Part shown: positions 53,669-64,000 of the stretch, piece by piece
How positions within the stretch are numbered: position 1 is the stretch's first letter
Layout: every line of letters begins with the position of its first letter
Assembly (NCBI GenBank): GCA_022225965.2
Contig: JAKJXP020000023.1
Location: 434,001-498,000, forward strand
From: Diatrype stigma
Lineage: Eukaryota; Ascomycota; Sordariomycetes; Xylariales; Diatrypaceae
DNA length: 64,000 nt
Reading direction: 5' to 3'
The notes under the pieces: model-generated
The model's input: the letters and a program-made list of their open reading frames with translations, nothing else
Database searches by the model: none
What the model was told of the DNA's origin: nothing
Position numbers and translations under genes: made by a program

Positions 53669-56600
53669 AAGCAGATCGAAAGGCGACACCAACCTACATA
53701 CAATACCTACATGCATACAGACAGACATGCATACATAATGTCTCGGACGGGACGACTGTCTACTAGTGCCCCTGAATCGGTCCGGGTTACGCGTAGTACC
53801 AAGTTTTACATACGAAGTATGTAGCTAGTACTTGCCTGCGAGCTATGCCGGCATCTGTAGGCCTCCGACTGTGCTCGAAAACAATTGCCTAAAACCTTAT
53901 TGCAGTTCAGCCGCGGAGAAACGCTTTCGCCTAAGCGCAGAAAAAAAAAGGGGGGGCCCCTTGGCGAGCCAGCTATGATAGTCGCAGTTATAGGTAGAAC
54001 TCTGGTGCGGCAAAGCTTGCTCGGGCAGGACAATATTCTCACGAAAGTTAATACAAGTACTCGCTCGAAGCTCTTCGTACCAACTACTTCCATGCCTCTT
54101 CCTCGCTCTTTCTTACCGTAATGGTAACCTCTACCCTGTCTCCTCGCAGGGTCTTTGTGAGTTTGCCGTAGTGTAGCACTATCACGCATGTAACGTGCGC
54201 ACGTGAGAACATGGGAAGGACCTTGCATCGGATGCTTAAGGATAACCATCCAGTTGGCGGCCTCTGGCGAGTCTCAACATGCAGGATGTCGCATGGTATC
54301 GTGAGGTCGCAGGTGCCAACCTACCTGGCGTATATGGTTAAGCAACCGAAGCTCATATGTAAGTGTCGGCCGCTACTGTCAGGGACTTCTGCCGTCATAT
54401 TTAGGTATGACCCGTCATATGCTAAGCAGCTTCCCCGTCTAAGCTCAACCGAAGCGAAGAAACAAAACGTGGGGTCAATGGTTATCCTTGCGTGATATGG
54501 CATCGGCGTCGGCATCGGCATATCATGGAACCGGCCGGGGACCCGGCCGGTCGCTTTGTTGAATCCGAAAAGTCGGTTATAACCTGGGGAGAATCCGAAA
54601 GATCGACCATTGCAAGGTAGTTAGTTAGGTGGGTATGCAACAACCGAAGAGTCCCGAATGTGAAGTGTCCCTTGGGCCTTCCGTACCGAGGTAAGTGCCC
54701 GAATCAAGCGCCATAACGATGGCTCGAATTGCAACGAGGCCTGAAACCTATAATATATGTACTGCGTGTCGAAGGACTAGATAAGTATTTGAAAGACCCG
54801 CGCCGAGGCGCGCGGCCTGAAAGGGGAAGCAAGACCCCCACAACTGCCGTCTCAGATGTCATGGTTTCTGGAGCGCTGGATAGGCATAGCTAGAAGCAGT
54901 TAAGAGGCGGGATATGACAAGAGGCGCCCGGGCTTTGTACTTAAAAGCATAGGCTTTCCCAGTACCTTCGGGCGGGTTATACCGAGACGTTTGTAATTAC
55001 TCCGTGATCGACAGTAGCCCTGGAACCTGCACGCAGGGCTTTCTCCCTAGCCGTTCCTTAACTTTTATTCTCTGACACCTCGTCTAGGCGCGCGCGAGGG
55101 CGAAAACAAGTGATAAGACAGAAAGAAAGAGAGTGAGTACTACGGATAGCAAGGACCGGCGCCGTTTGAGTTACGTAAAATCACATTGGCCCGGTAAGAT
55201 ATATCAGCGATTTGTTATGATTTTAGAGCCAAGCTGTTGGTCAACTTGCAGTCCTGGCCAAAGGTGTTAAGCATTGCTTAGTCTATAAGACGCGCATAAT
55301 AGGCTATAACAGACCCGGCTCTGGGAAGCTATGTGCCGTAGAAATGTGAGGAAAGAATAGCAGCTAAACTCCATGCATCACGGCGACGATATACATAGAG
55401 CCAACGATTACGAGGGCAAATGGGCAAAGTTCAGGGGCCACACGATTACGAATACGATTGATGGATATCTCATTCTCATTTCTTGAATAGCATAACTAGG
55501 GTGGGGTATATGAAGAGTGCATTCTAGGTACCCAGACCTATCACCGCACTCAGCTACGAGTACATCGACACGGCCTGCTTTGATAGAACATGATGGGGAA
55601 TCTCAAATCGCAAATGGCCGCCTGGCAGTAGTGTACAGGCACGAGTAAACCTTCAGCGCTTAAACGGGAATAAACAACAGACACACATCCTTTCATACTG
55701 AAAAAGGGGGTAGGATCATCAAGAACATAGTAATAAGGCAATTGGGCAATGGCCGTTGCATTACACGGAGGATGGATTTTCCAGTCATAGCAGATGTCGA
55801 ACCTGGTACAAGTCGGCTCTGGCCCGACGAATCATTTCCCGCGTCGATATCCTGCGAGAAAGAAGTCCGAGTAGGGTAGGGTAGGGTAGGCGTTGAATGG
55901 GATCTCTCTGCGTGATGCAAGGAACAGAGAATAGCTTGGTAATTCCCCGTAGGTATCGACGAAAGTTATAGTAGTGTGCAAAACATACGTCGGCAATGCC
56001 ACCAAGCCTTGGGGGAGAAGAAGGAAGATCAGCATTGCGATGTTATGTTGACGAAGTGAGGTTGTAGGCTCCTCCAATTTCGGTCCTAAGGGAAAGCAGG
56101 CAGTGATTGATTGGGAGGGAGGTCTGGAGACGCGGGCCGCATTCCCGACCCCAATTCCTTTTCCCCGCCAACCATCTCTTGTCGATTCTTCTTAGCTGCC
56201 ATCTGTATGCGTAGTGTAACCCTGGGAAGACCTTCTCTCTGTACCTTTCTGCTCGAGCGCGGGGAAATGTATATGCTGGCCTCGAAGGGATTGGGTGGAA
56301 GATCCTGTTGACAGGTATGTTTTTAGATCAACCTTATATAGATCTAGGGTATAAGGGTGTGCTATAGGGTATAATATCCGCATCCGACCAGGCTGAAAGG
56401 AAATCGTCGTAAAATTCAGGTTCTGAACATATAGGGCTGCGATCGAAGGTTTGCCCGCCCATATCATGGGTTTCTGGAAGGGATCGTCCGCAAGAGCGTC
56501 CCGGCCCTCGAGTATGACCGAACGAGCCGGAAGCACACACGACTCTGCCCAGGATATGAGTAGCTATTTCATTTGGGGAAGCTCGCTTAAATGAAGACCG

Positions 56601-56771
56601 GGAACGCCCATGGACATGGATATGGGACCCCTAGAGAAGATCGTCGTCGCTGCAGTGACGCGATGGTCTTTGGTGGGGATTATCTGGGAACCGCCGGGGT
56701 AGGAGTTATAACGGATTCGTGGTGATGAAACCCTCCACGTGGTTTTGATAGCCATGTTTCGCCTGACGAGT
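53669..56771. other. long gene-free region
   Basis: 3.1 kb with no supported gene. Visible structures are an A9-G7-C4 run near 53,940, a perfect 10-bp inverted repeat ACCGGCCGGG at 54,530-54,551, GGCATCGGC direct repeats just before it, and GTAGG repeats at 55,871-55,890. Confidence 0.55.
54530..54551. repeat. perfect GC-rich inverted repeat
   Basis: ACCGGCCGGG, a 2-nt spacer GA, then CCCGGCCGGT: two perfect 10-bp arms. No gene lies within 850 bp upstream or 2.2 kb downstream. Confidence 0.85.
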
Positions 56772-59034
56772 TCAGCCGCTGAGGAAGTTGCGCCGGCGAA
56801 CTTCCGCCTCCTTGATGATCTCAGCCGCCATGCTAATGCTGGGGGCCAAGACCGCCATCCTCTCGATATCCATAATGACGTCGTTGATAATTTGATCAAT
56901 GACCTCCCGGTGCGATACCAGGGATAATAGGATGGTTGAAAGCGACGGCGACATGGTAGCACCCATAATGAGGAGCGTCTGCGAGACGATGGACAGGGCG
57001 CCTTGCCATAGATAGGGCATATGTCCGGCATGACTGCGGCCGATTTGTCAGATTGGGCGGACGATTTGAACAGCCGAGGAGAGAAGACCAATGAATTGAC
57101 CAATCAAGGATGAATTGGATGTACTTACTGTGCAGGTATATGCTCCAACTGCCGGATCGAGGCTTCTAAGCACTTATGGCAAGCCTCCCGGACCGAGGGG
57201 TCCAGCGCAGCTTGTTCGTTGTCTAGCACTGCTAAGATATATGGGCGGTAGATAATTGTCCGGCAGGCAAAGAATCGCAGCCGCAGGACGGTCTGCACCG
57301 GATCCGGCAGTGGCGTTCGGGTGAAGGGGAACTGCAATGCCGAAGGGAGGCTCTCGTACCACTGCGTCAGCTGAAAGTCCAGCTCGGCGACGACGGGTTC
57401 CAAGCTGGTCGTAGAAGCCATAGAATCCTTAGAGTAGATGAGCTGGCTGACGCGGTTGAGAAGCCTCCTGAGAGCAATCTCGGCCAAGAAGTACCACAGG
57501 TCGTCGCGGCCAACCGCTTCGGCTTCTTCTCCTTGAAACCCGCCGGGTAGCCCGACGTTTTCTTCGAATTGGACAACGCCGGAATGCGGGAGGTCTAACT
57601 CGGCCAGGAGGTCGCTCTCGAAGAGTAAGGCGTTCCAGTAAATACGCTCCAAGAGCTCTCGCTGATCCTCTGGGACTCGGGTCGGTGTCATGAGCAGAAG
57701 TTGCAGTTTGCTGCTCACTGTGCATAACAGGTTCCAGGCCTCGAGCGGTCTGACCAGGTAGAAGAGATACGCCGCCGCGAGGAGATGGCATTGGGCAGCC
57801 AGGACTGTGTTAGCAGTCATCATGCCAGGTAATAGTGACCATGCCGCAGTGAAGTATTGTAAACCTGGGGGGTCCTCCTGCGGAACTATTCTGGATATAC
57901 TACCCCTTAAACTTGCTTGGCCGAGAGCAAGGACCAGCAGGACGATGCAACTCTCTGCACCCTCCCGAAACCCCGTAGAAAGCGCGGTACGGTAGTGACT
58001 TCTCCATGTATAAGGGTTGACGCAGGCATACCACACGTTGACCCTTTCGAAATAGGCCTCGATGTACGCATTGGTGTTAGAGAGATCGACGCAGGGAGTC
58101 TTGGCCAGCGAATGCAAGGGCTCCCGCGCCATCTCCAGTTGCAGGATGATCTGGGGGTCGTACGGTCGCTGCACTAGGTCACGGATCAGCGGCCACTGGA
58201 GCAGGTGTAACGCGGCATTCGTGTGCACTTTCGGCATCGTAGAAATGTTCGTCCCATTTCCGCTCATCCATGTGCCTAAACCACCATTCGGGATGATAGA
58301 GACGAAGTTTCCGGAAGGGTTCTGCACAATGAGGTTCTCGCCGCTGAGCGCTGTTCCGTTGCTGATCGGGGGCGAATCGTGGGAGATATGGATACCGTTA
58401 GCATGGCCGTTCACCAAGTTGATCTGCAGGAGGTTCTCGATCCGGCTCAGCCGCTCCAGGATCAACTTGTCGCCGGCGTCGAGCTTGATCCCCGGCTCTC
58501 GATAGATGCACTCGGCGCCCAGCTCCGTGCAGAGCTTGCACTTCGGTTTGGTGCCGTCGCATCGCGATTTCCGTGAGCGGCAGACTTCACACTACGAAGA
58601 GACCATAGTCAGGATCACACCCTCGGGTTCTAGATGCGATTTCCTAGTATGCCTTCACCTACCGCAATTGTAGCTCGTCTACGGGGATAGTCCACCGTGG
58701 CTTCCGTGTTCCGCCTCTTCAGCGGGTTGATCCCGTCGTCGCTCGGGGCCTTCTGCAACCCATTGGTGGTGAATTGCTGCTCCGAACGAGATTCGGACGA
58801 TTGTGACAGGTTCCGCGCCTTCTGCGCACCCAGGATGCCATCTTTGGTGAAGCTTGTCCGCTGGATCTTAGACGCCGTTGGCGATTTGAGCGGGTTTCCA
58901 TTCGTCGTCGAGCCGAGCTGCGGTACCGAAGTATCAATGGAGAACGATTCTCTCGATGGCAATGGGAACGGCCTTCCCGAATTGCTCGCGGCCCCTGCCG
59001 ACAGAGGGGAATCGCCTGTCGATGACGGCGACAT
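56772..59034 (-). CDS. Zn2Cys6 fungal transcription factor
   Basis: Three exons, 59034-58663, 58591-57129 and 57033-56772, encode 698 residues. The zinc cluster CEVCRSRKSRCDGTKPKCKLC ... C (C-x2-C-x6-C-x6-C-x2-C-x6-C, about residues 125-151) forms exactly at the first splice junction, which validates it. A short linker and the helix DKLILERLSRIENLLQ (likely dimerisation) follow. The middle homology region spans about 250-640 (IEAYFERVNVWYACVNPYTW, SCIVLLVLALGQASLRG, RVPEDQRELLERIYWNALLF and the strongly conserved ESDLLAELDLPHSG). The N-terminal 124 residues are Ser/Thr/Pro-rich. It should bind CGG-type sites as a dimer. No biosynthetic genes are adjacent, so the target is unknown. Confidence 0.9.
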
Positions 59035-62000
59035 TTCTTCTTCGTCTGCCCTCCACGCACACACACACACACACACCAGCTGATCCCCACGTAGTTATCG
59101 TATTGTTCGCAGCGGTTTGGCTTCGCGCAAGGACTAGTCAGCAAGACGAAACTTGGCGAAGGCTTCTTCTCGGACCGACGGGTGGCCACCAACAATTTTA
59201 GTATCTTAGTGAAGCGAATGGGTAGGGCGCCATACGCAGGAGACAAGGTGGAAAGGAAAGCTAGAGAACCAAGTTCCTACGAATAATGACAGACTCATGC
59301 AAGACACGCACGGCATGAGATTCGCTGCTGCTGTCGGAGTAGGGATTGTGTGGAAAGCCTGAGGAGGGTCTGACCTCTCTCATACCAAGTAGCTTTTCTT
59401 CCATCCTGTCCAGGCCGAAGAGAGTATGCGGCAGAAACTGTAGAGCCGTGTCGAACACCACCCCCCAGATGCAAACCCCAGTCCGCTACTGACATATAGG
59501 GCATGGTTTCGTTATAACCCCAGAATACGGATGCGTAGAGTTACTGCGCTTCTCACCTGATATTGGTCACTGGATAGGCGGGGAAAGCATGTACCTTAGC
59601 CCAAGGACTGATATAGACGACCGGGGCCCCTGTCAGCTCACCTACCTCCCGTAATTGGATTCCATCTTCCAAAATGCTACTGCGTAACTAGAATCTCCCC
59701 CATGGAATCTAGAGCTGCTGAAGGTTGACAAATCTCTACTTGTGTATACCTATCGCATATCTCATTATCCCATATATATATCATCGTTTGAACGACAATG
59801 GAACCCCTTATGCTATGATCCAGTACTTATACCGTAGGTAATTGGTTCGAATCCTTCTTTCTCTTGGACTCGTCTCCACATCGCCATGACTCCGGGACTT
59901 TGAAGCTCGGGCTGGCGCTCGCTAATACTTAGTGCCCGCACTCGCAAGGTGGAGTGAGAGGAAGAGGATGGTCTGGAGCTACTCCATTTTCGGAGCGGAT
60001 ATGCTGGCGATTTTCGGTAAGGGAACGGAGCGGGGGAGACGCATGTGTTGGCGCCTGGCTTCTAGGTGACCTCCTTGTCACTCTCAGCTCTACAATGTAG
60101 TAACAAGGGGATCTAATAAGGGTCGTTGGCAGTCAGTCAGTCAGCAGCAGCAGCAGCATCATCATCATCTACGAGATGTCTATCACCAAAAATCAGGTTG
60201 TTTCTCCAAGTGTGGCGAGCCTTGCCCGTCAACGACGCTGCTCGTCTAGCTGCCGCGATATGGTGATTGATCGACATGATGGCTTTTTGTGAGACGATGC
60301 ACGTAGCCGCTGGTCAATGATATGATGTGCATTTTTGGAGATGAAAATCTGGGGTCTAAGGGGGGTTACAAGAGCATGTCTAGGCACAGGGAGTGACTGA
60401 GATAACCAGCCTACCGGTCTACCTCCCAGCCATACCTCGTACCTCGACATATAATGCAACAACTACTATGTAAGTGGCCACGACTAGAGTCTACCTAGGT
60501 ATAGGTAGCTATAGTGCCTACCTAGTAGGTACCCATCTGCCCATCTAGTCACAACATGCAGCTACAACGTTCGATGGAAGTGGATGCATGAATAAGAGGC
60601 AAGACTCAACAGAGCATACAGCTGTGGATATCCAAGCCCAATTGAACCAGTCGGTACATACTTGGAGCTTCATGCACGCATACGCATGTATGTGCCTTGA
60701 TGCTAAAAAAGACAGAGCCAATCATGAAGCAACACCATCTACGATGCCGGCATATACTACAGCTACACAGTCACATAGCATGCTTAGCATGTATAGCACG
60801 CATTGTAGGTGCGGAGTATCCCGTACTCGAAGCAGAACAAGCTGTGGTAAATTTGCAGTGCCATTGTCTATGCGGGCCGTGCAGCAGGTCGACTTCTCGC
60901 TACCGCTCTTCTGTCTCGCGCGTGCCCTTGGATCGCGGAGTCAACGCGGAGTCAACGCGGGGTGCTTATACTCCGTAACCTCGCATGCAGTAAGTAGGGT
61001 GTCTCGTCACACACACGGAAAGCAGGTAGTCTCACCCAATGTTGGAGATGGGCATGGAGTCGAAAGCATCGTGAACAAGTATATGCATCTACATACGCTG
61101 GATCACTTCGAGGACTCAACTGCCTGAACCCTATCTATTCCGTACGCTGTCGCCAGTGTCTTCAAGCAAAATGAGGTAGCCGGTTAAATATTCGTTATGC
61201 CTTAGGTACCTACTGAGTAGGCATCACGCATAACGTGCTATACCTATACAGGCCCCTCCTGTGTTGGTATTTATCCTCGCTCAACATTTCCTTAGCAGCG
61301 GCTTGGGAAGGTATAAGAGGCTTTGTTAAGCATCTGGGTTCGGTATGCCAATGGGGTCTTGGTGCTTCGTCCTACCTACCATGCTCATGCCTACAGCATA
61401 CACGTCGCAGTGCTACCTGTAGTTACTAAACATTGTGATCGAAGACTTACGGCTCCAAGTTAGTCATCTCTAAGTGCATACATCTATACAATGGACGTAT
61501 ACGCTGGACATATGTATGTACGAGAGAGATGCTACCTCACCCCACCAGCACTGGCTCCATCCTGGAGGTACTGCTACGATCTCTCCAACACACAGCTACC
61601 TGCTCATATATAGAACTTCCAAGATCAAGATATTTGAGCACACTAGCAGCGGCATTGGTCGCTTCGACTTTGGTTTTAATATGTCGATACAGAGCCCAGA
61701 GCCCTGCTCCCTTTTAGCGAACCAATCCGGGCTCTTTGCATGACTCGGGGTGAAGTCACGCAGCGGCCACTTTATATGAACCCAATATCTATCCTGATCC
61801 CGTCATGATGGCTGGCTTTCCTTTCTAGAAGGCACACACCTGTCGGCCTAGCGCCGGGTAGGCTGCTGTGACGAGACGGATCGTCGCGCGAATAATGCCA
61901 CTGTGATAAGGCAAAGTTCTCAGCTCCCAAAGCAGGTGTTCTGTAGCTATGTAGGTCATAGGTATAGTATTCGTGCAATAGTCATATAGCAGCAATATGC

Positions 62001-64000
62001 AGTCAGCAGGCATTTGCATGAAGAGAGGTTTCTAACGGCCCGAATACGTCGCACGGGATAACCGCGCTGGGGGAGGATGAGGGAAAAAACGTGGCAAACT
62101 CGCTTTAACCGTTCGCGTTCGTCCGAGAGAAATAACCTTCATCTGATCTACCCGGACGTTGCATTGTCTTCAGATCACCTCGGGCTTCCCAGGGGATCAT
62201 CAGCGGGCGCCCAGTTCGTTCGTCGTCTCTGACAACCTGTCCAAGGGGACATACGTCAACTGCCACAACAAGAAGTTGTCCTTGGTTACTAATATTACGA
62301 TGACTCTATGCTCTACGTCGTCAAAATATATGAGCAGGTACAACCTGTCGCAAGGTCCTGCTACTAGTCATCCATCAGAAGCATTGATCCTCACCGAAGA
62401 CCGTGATTACTGGTTCGTCTGTTCTTCTATGGAGCAAACGTCCATGGAAATTATATAGAATCTATTTGATCCGATGACTTCATCATGGATTCTAGTATGA
62501 GGCTCTCCTACTCTCCAATATACCTACTGACAGGGCAAGGCTAGAGTCATGGTATAGAGACCCATCGCCGCCTGCTACAACTCATTACCTAACTTGTTCT
62601 GCTTGTCTGCATTTGGACATCCCTCAAGCATCAGACTCCATTTTCGGAGTCAGATTCTAACCTCCACGACCAGGATTTCCGTAATTAAATACCCCCTTCA
62701 AGCTCCCCCGTCCCCCCTGTCCACATCTGCAACCTCCGGACTAGGCCTGCCCGGCCGGGGCCCCCGTCAAATCGAGTTCGCATTCCTGTGTGGAGATAGG
62801 GAACTTTATATAGAACCCCGCCATCTGCCTATTCCACATGACGAAGTAATATAGAGGTCTAACTGATAAGTAGAGGCTCTTCCTAGATTCCTGTACTAAT
62901 GACAGATGACATCTGATGAGCGGCATGGGTTCTCCTAACTTGGTGGCTCCCTGCCACAGGAATCTTCTCTCGCGGACCCCACATCACAGCAGAGAATCCA
63001 GCATGTCTGCGCAACGGTAGCATCGAAGGACCCTCCCATTACCACATCCGCCTGTCTCTGGCTCATCCAACCAGAGTCCAGGACAGAGGCAACTTCAGAG
63101 CTTCAACTAGACTAGATGGCCCTCGGGAACTCCTCTGTGAGAACAGGCCCTCATTTCCTAGCTACGCGCTCTTCCTCTTCCGTAGTGGACGGAGTGGCAT
63201 TCATACGTATTATTGTACATTGTAGCGGCAGCCGGAGCACCGTGGCGCTTCGTCGGTCTGGGCCCAAGCTCTTCGAATTGCCGTGTACTTCTTGCATTCG
63301 TGCCCGGTGGCCTATTTCGGTAGTGTCGAGGCCAAGTTAGGTGGCTTACAAGACACCCTCATTGATACAGCCCCGTACACCGTTGCTAGCCTGGCGTCGA
63401 TCAGGGTGCGGATCGGCCAGGTATTATATTACATCCGCCGCCCGGGTCTGTCAACCGAGCCAAACAGTAGAGTCGCATTGGCAACTTGCCCTGGCATAGT
63501 GGTTGCGGTGGTGGTGATGGTGATGGTGGTGGTGTTGGCTCTTACTCAGTGCACATAGGGAGGCCATCCGCAGGGAACTCCGCACACCTTCCGTAGCCAA
63601 GAATCAAGTGAGTGCAGCGGCTACATATTAGCTCTAGGGTATCGACTTCGTTCATATTCGAGGACTTTTACTAGACCCTCCGCTCCGCCGTTTGGCTCTC
63701 ACTTATCAGGTTGAGTCGCGACGTCACCGTTGCCATCACCGCCACCGATCAACACTTCCAGATGGACACAAAATCAGATCTATCACATTCGTATAAATGA
63801 AGACTAGGATACCTTCGGGCTTCAACGACTCGTAACCCAGTCTTCTGTCAAGATGGCCGGTCGGAGTAGCGGGCCTTAGGGGGGGGGGGGGGGGGGGGGG
63901 GGGGGTTGTTGAGGAACCAGCCACACCCCGTCCCACGGACGCTTATTTCCCTTGATATCAAGGGTTTCTTATTGGAAATGGTTTCCATAGCTGTTTTCCA
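59035..64000. other. gene-free flank
   Basis: About 5 kb of normal-GC DNA without a supported gene on either strand; open frames are short and lack family similarity or coherent splice joins. It holds a CA microsatellite (59,054-59,080), CAG/CAT triplets (60,144-60,170), several CCTACCTAGG-type palindromes (60,491-60,532; 61,203-61,221), CGCGGAGTCAA direct repeats (60,936-60,958) and the poly-G run. Confidence 0.55.
63879..63905 (+). repeat. 27-base poly-G homopolymer
   Basis: Uninterrupted G run, directly visible. Long G runs can fold as G-quadruplexes and are also a common place for assembly or read-length error, so the exact length is uncertain. Confidence 0.9.

Noticed and set aside
55871..55890. 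Interstitial telomere repeat (TAGGG units)
   Set aside because: The unit is 5 bp (GTAGG), not the fungal TTAGGG, and only four copies are present.
56772..59034. Secondary-metabolite gene cluster around the Zn2Cys6 factor
   Set aside because: No polyketide synthase, peptide synthetase, terpene cyclase, P450 or transporter gene is nearby; the flanks are gene-free.
59842..59860. tRNA B-box GGTTCGAATCC
   Set aside because: No A-box or cloverleaf upstream at the correct distance.

Overview
The window is a piece of a filamentous ascomycete genome (Pezizomycotina, probably a Sordariomycete). The basis is short GT-AG introns of 50-136 bp with a TACTAAC-type branch site in at least one, fungal-specific families (Zn2Cys6 factor, DUF3431, fungal-type CLC, gephyrin-type CnxE), and AT-rich blocks with the signature of repeat-induced point mutation (RIP). 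Species cannot be read from the sequence. All exon models below were built by hand from splice sites, reading frame and remembered family conservation; no database or transcript evidence was used.

Layout. (1) 1 to about 11,140: a RIP-degraded, AT-rich repeat block. It holds a minus-strand Ty3/gypsy element (gag zinc knuckle, protease, RT/RNase H), a plus-strand gypsy integrase fragment, a 73-75 bp tandem repeat, an 11-unit array of 31-32 bp palindromic units, microsatellites, and a glutamine-type CAG/CAA tract peppered with TAG/TAA. (2) 11,140 to 42,260: normal-GC gene territory with twelve genes: a membrane-anchored protein disulfide isomerase, phospholipase D, ESF1, POP5, GPN2, BUB3, a MogA-MoeA (CnxE/gephyrin) fusion, a small secreted probably GPI-anchored protein, a TMEM42-like membrane protein, a CLC chloride channel/exchanger, a Dpb3/CHRAC-type histone-fold protein, and U2 A' (Lea1). 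(3) 42,263-44,110: a short LTR element with two 187 bp LTRs that differ only by transitions, i.e. RIP-mutated. (4) 44,110 to 59,034: sparser: a RING protein, a small single-pass membrane protein, a conserved fungal protein of unknown role, a DUF3431 protein and a Zn2Cys6 transcription factor. (5) 59,035-64,000: no gene seen, ending near a 27-G homopolymer.

How the genes relate. Most are unlinked housekeeping functions: rRNA processing (ESF1), RNase P/MRP (POP5), RNA polymerase assembly (GPN2), spindle checkpoint (BUB3), molybdenum cofactor (CnxE), splicing (Lea1), replication or chromatin (Dpb3-like), ER folding (PDI), lipid signalling (PLD) and chloride transport (CLC). There is no biosynthetic gene cluster. 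I did not find a clear new multi-gene system. The observations most worth a second look are the palindromic 32-bp array, the RIP-converted polyglutamine tract, the phospholipase D gene with an 11-nt microexon, a GC-AG intron and a 190-residue Arg/Gly/Tyr/Asp insertion, the RING protein with a very long serine-rich loop, and recurrent palindromic TAGGTACCTA-type motifs confined to intergenic DNA.
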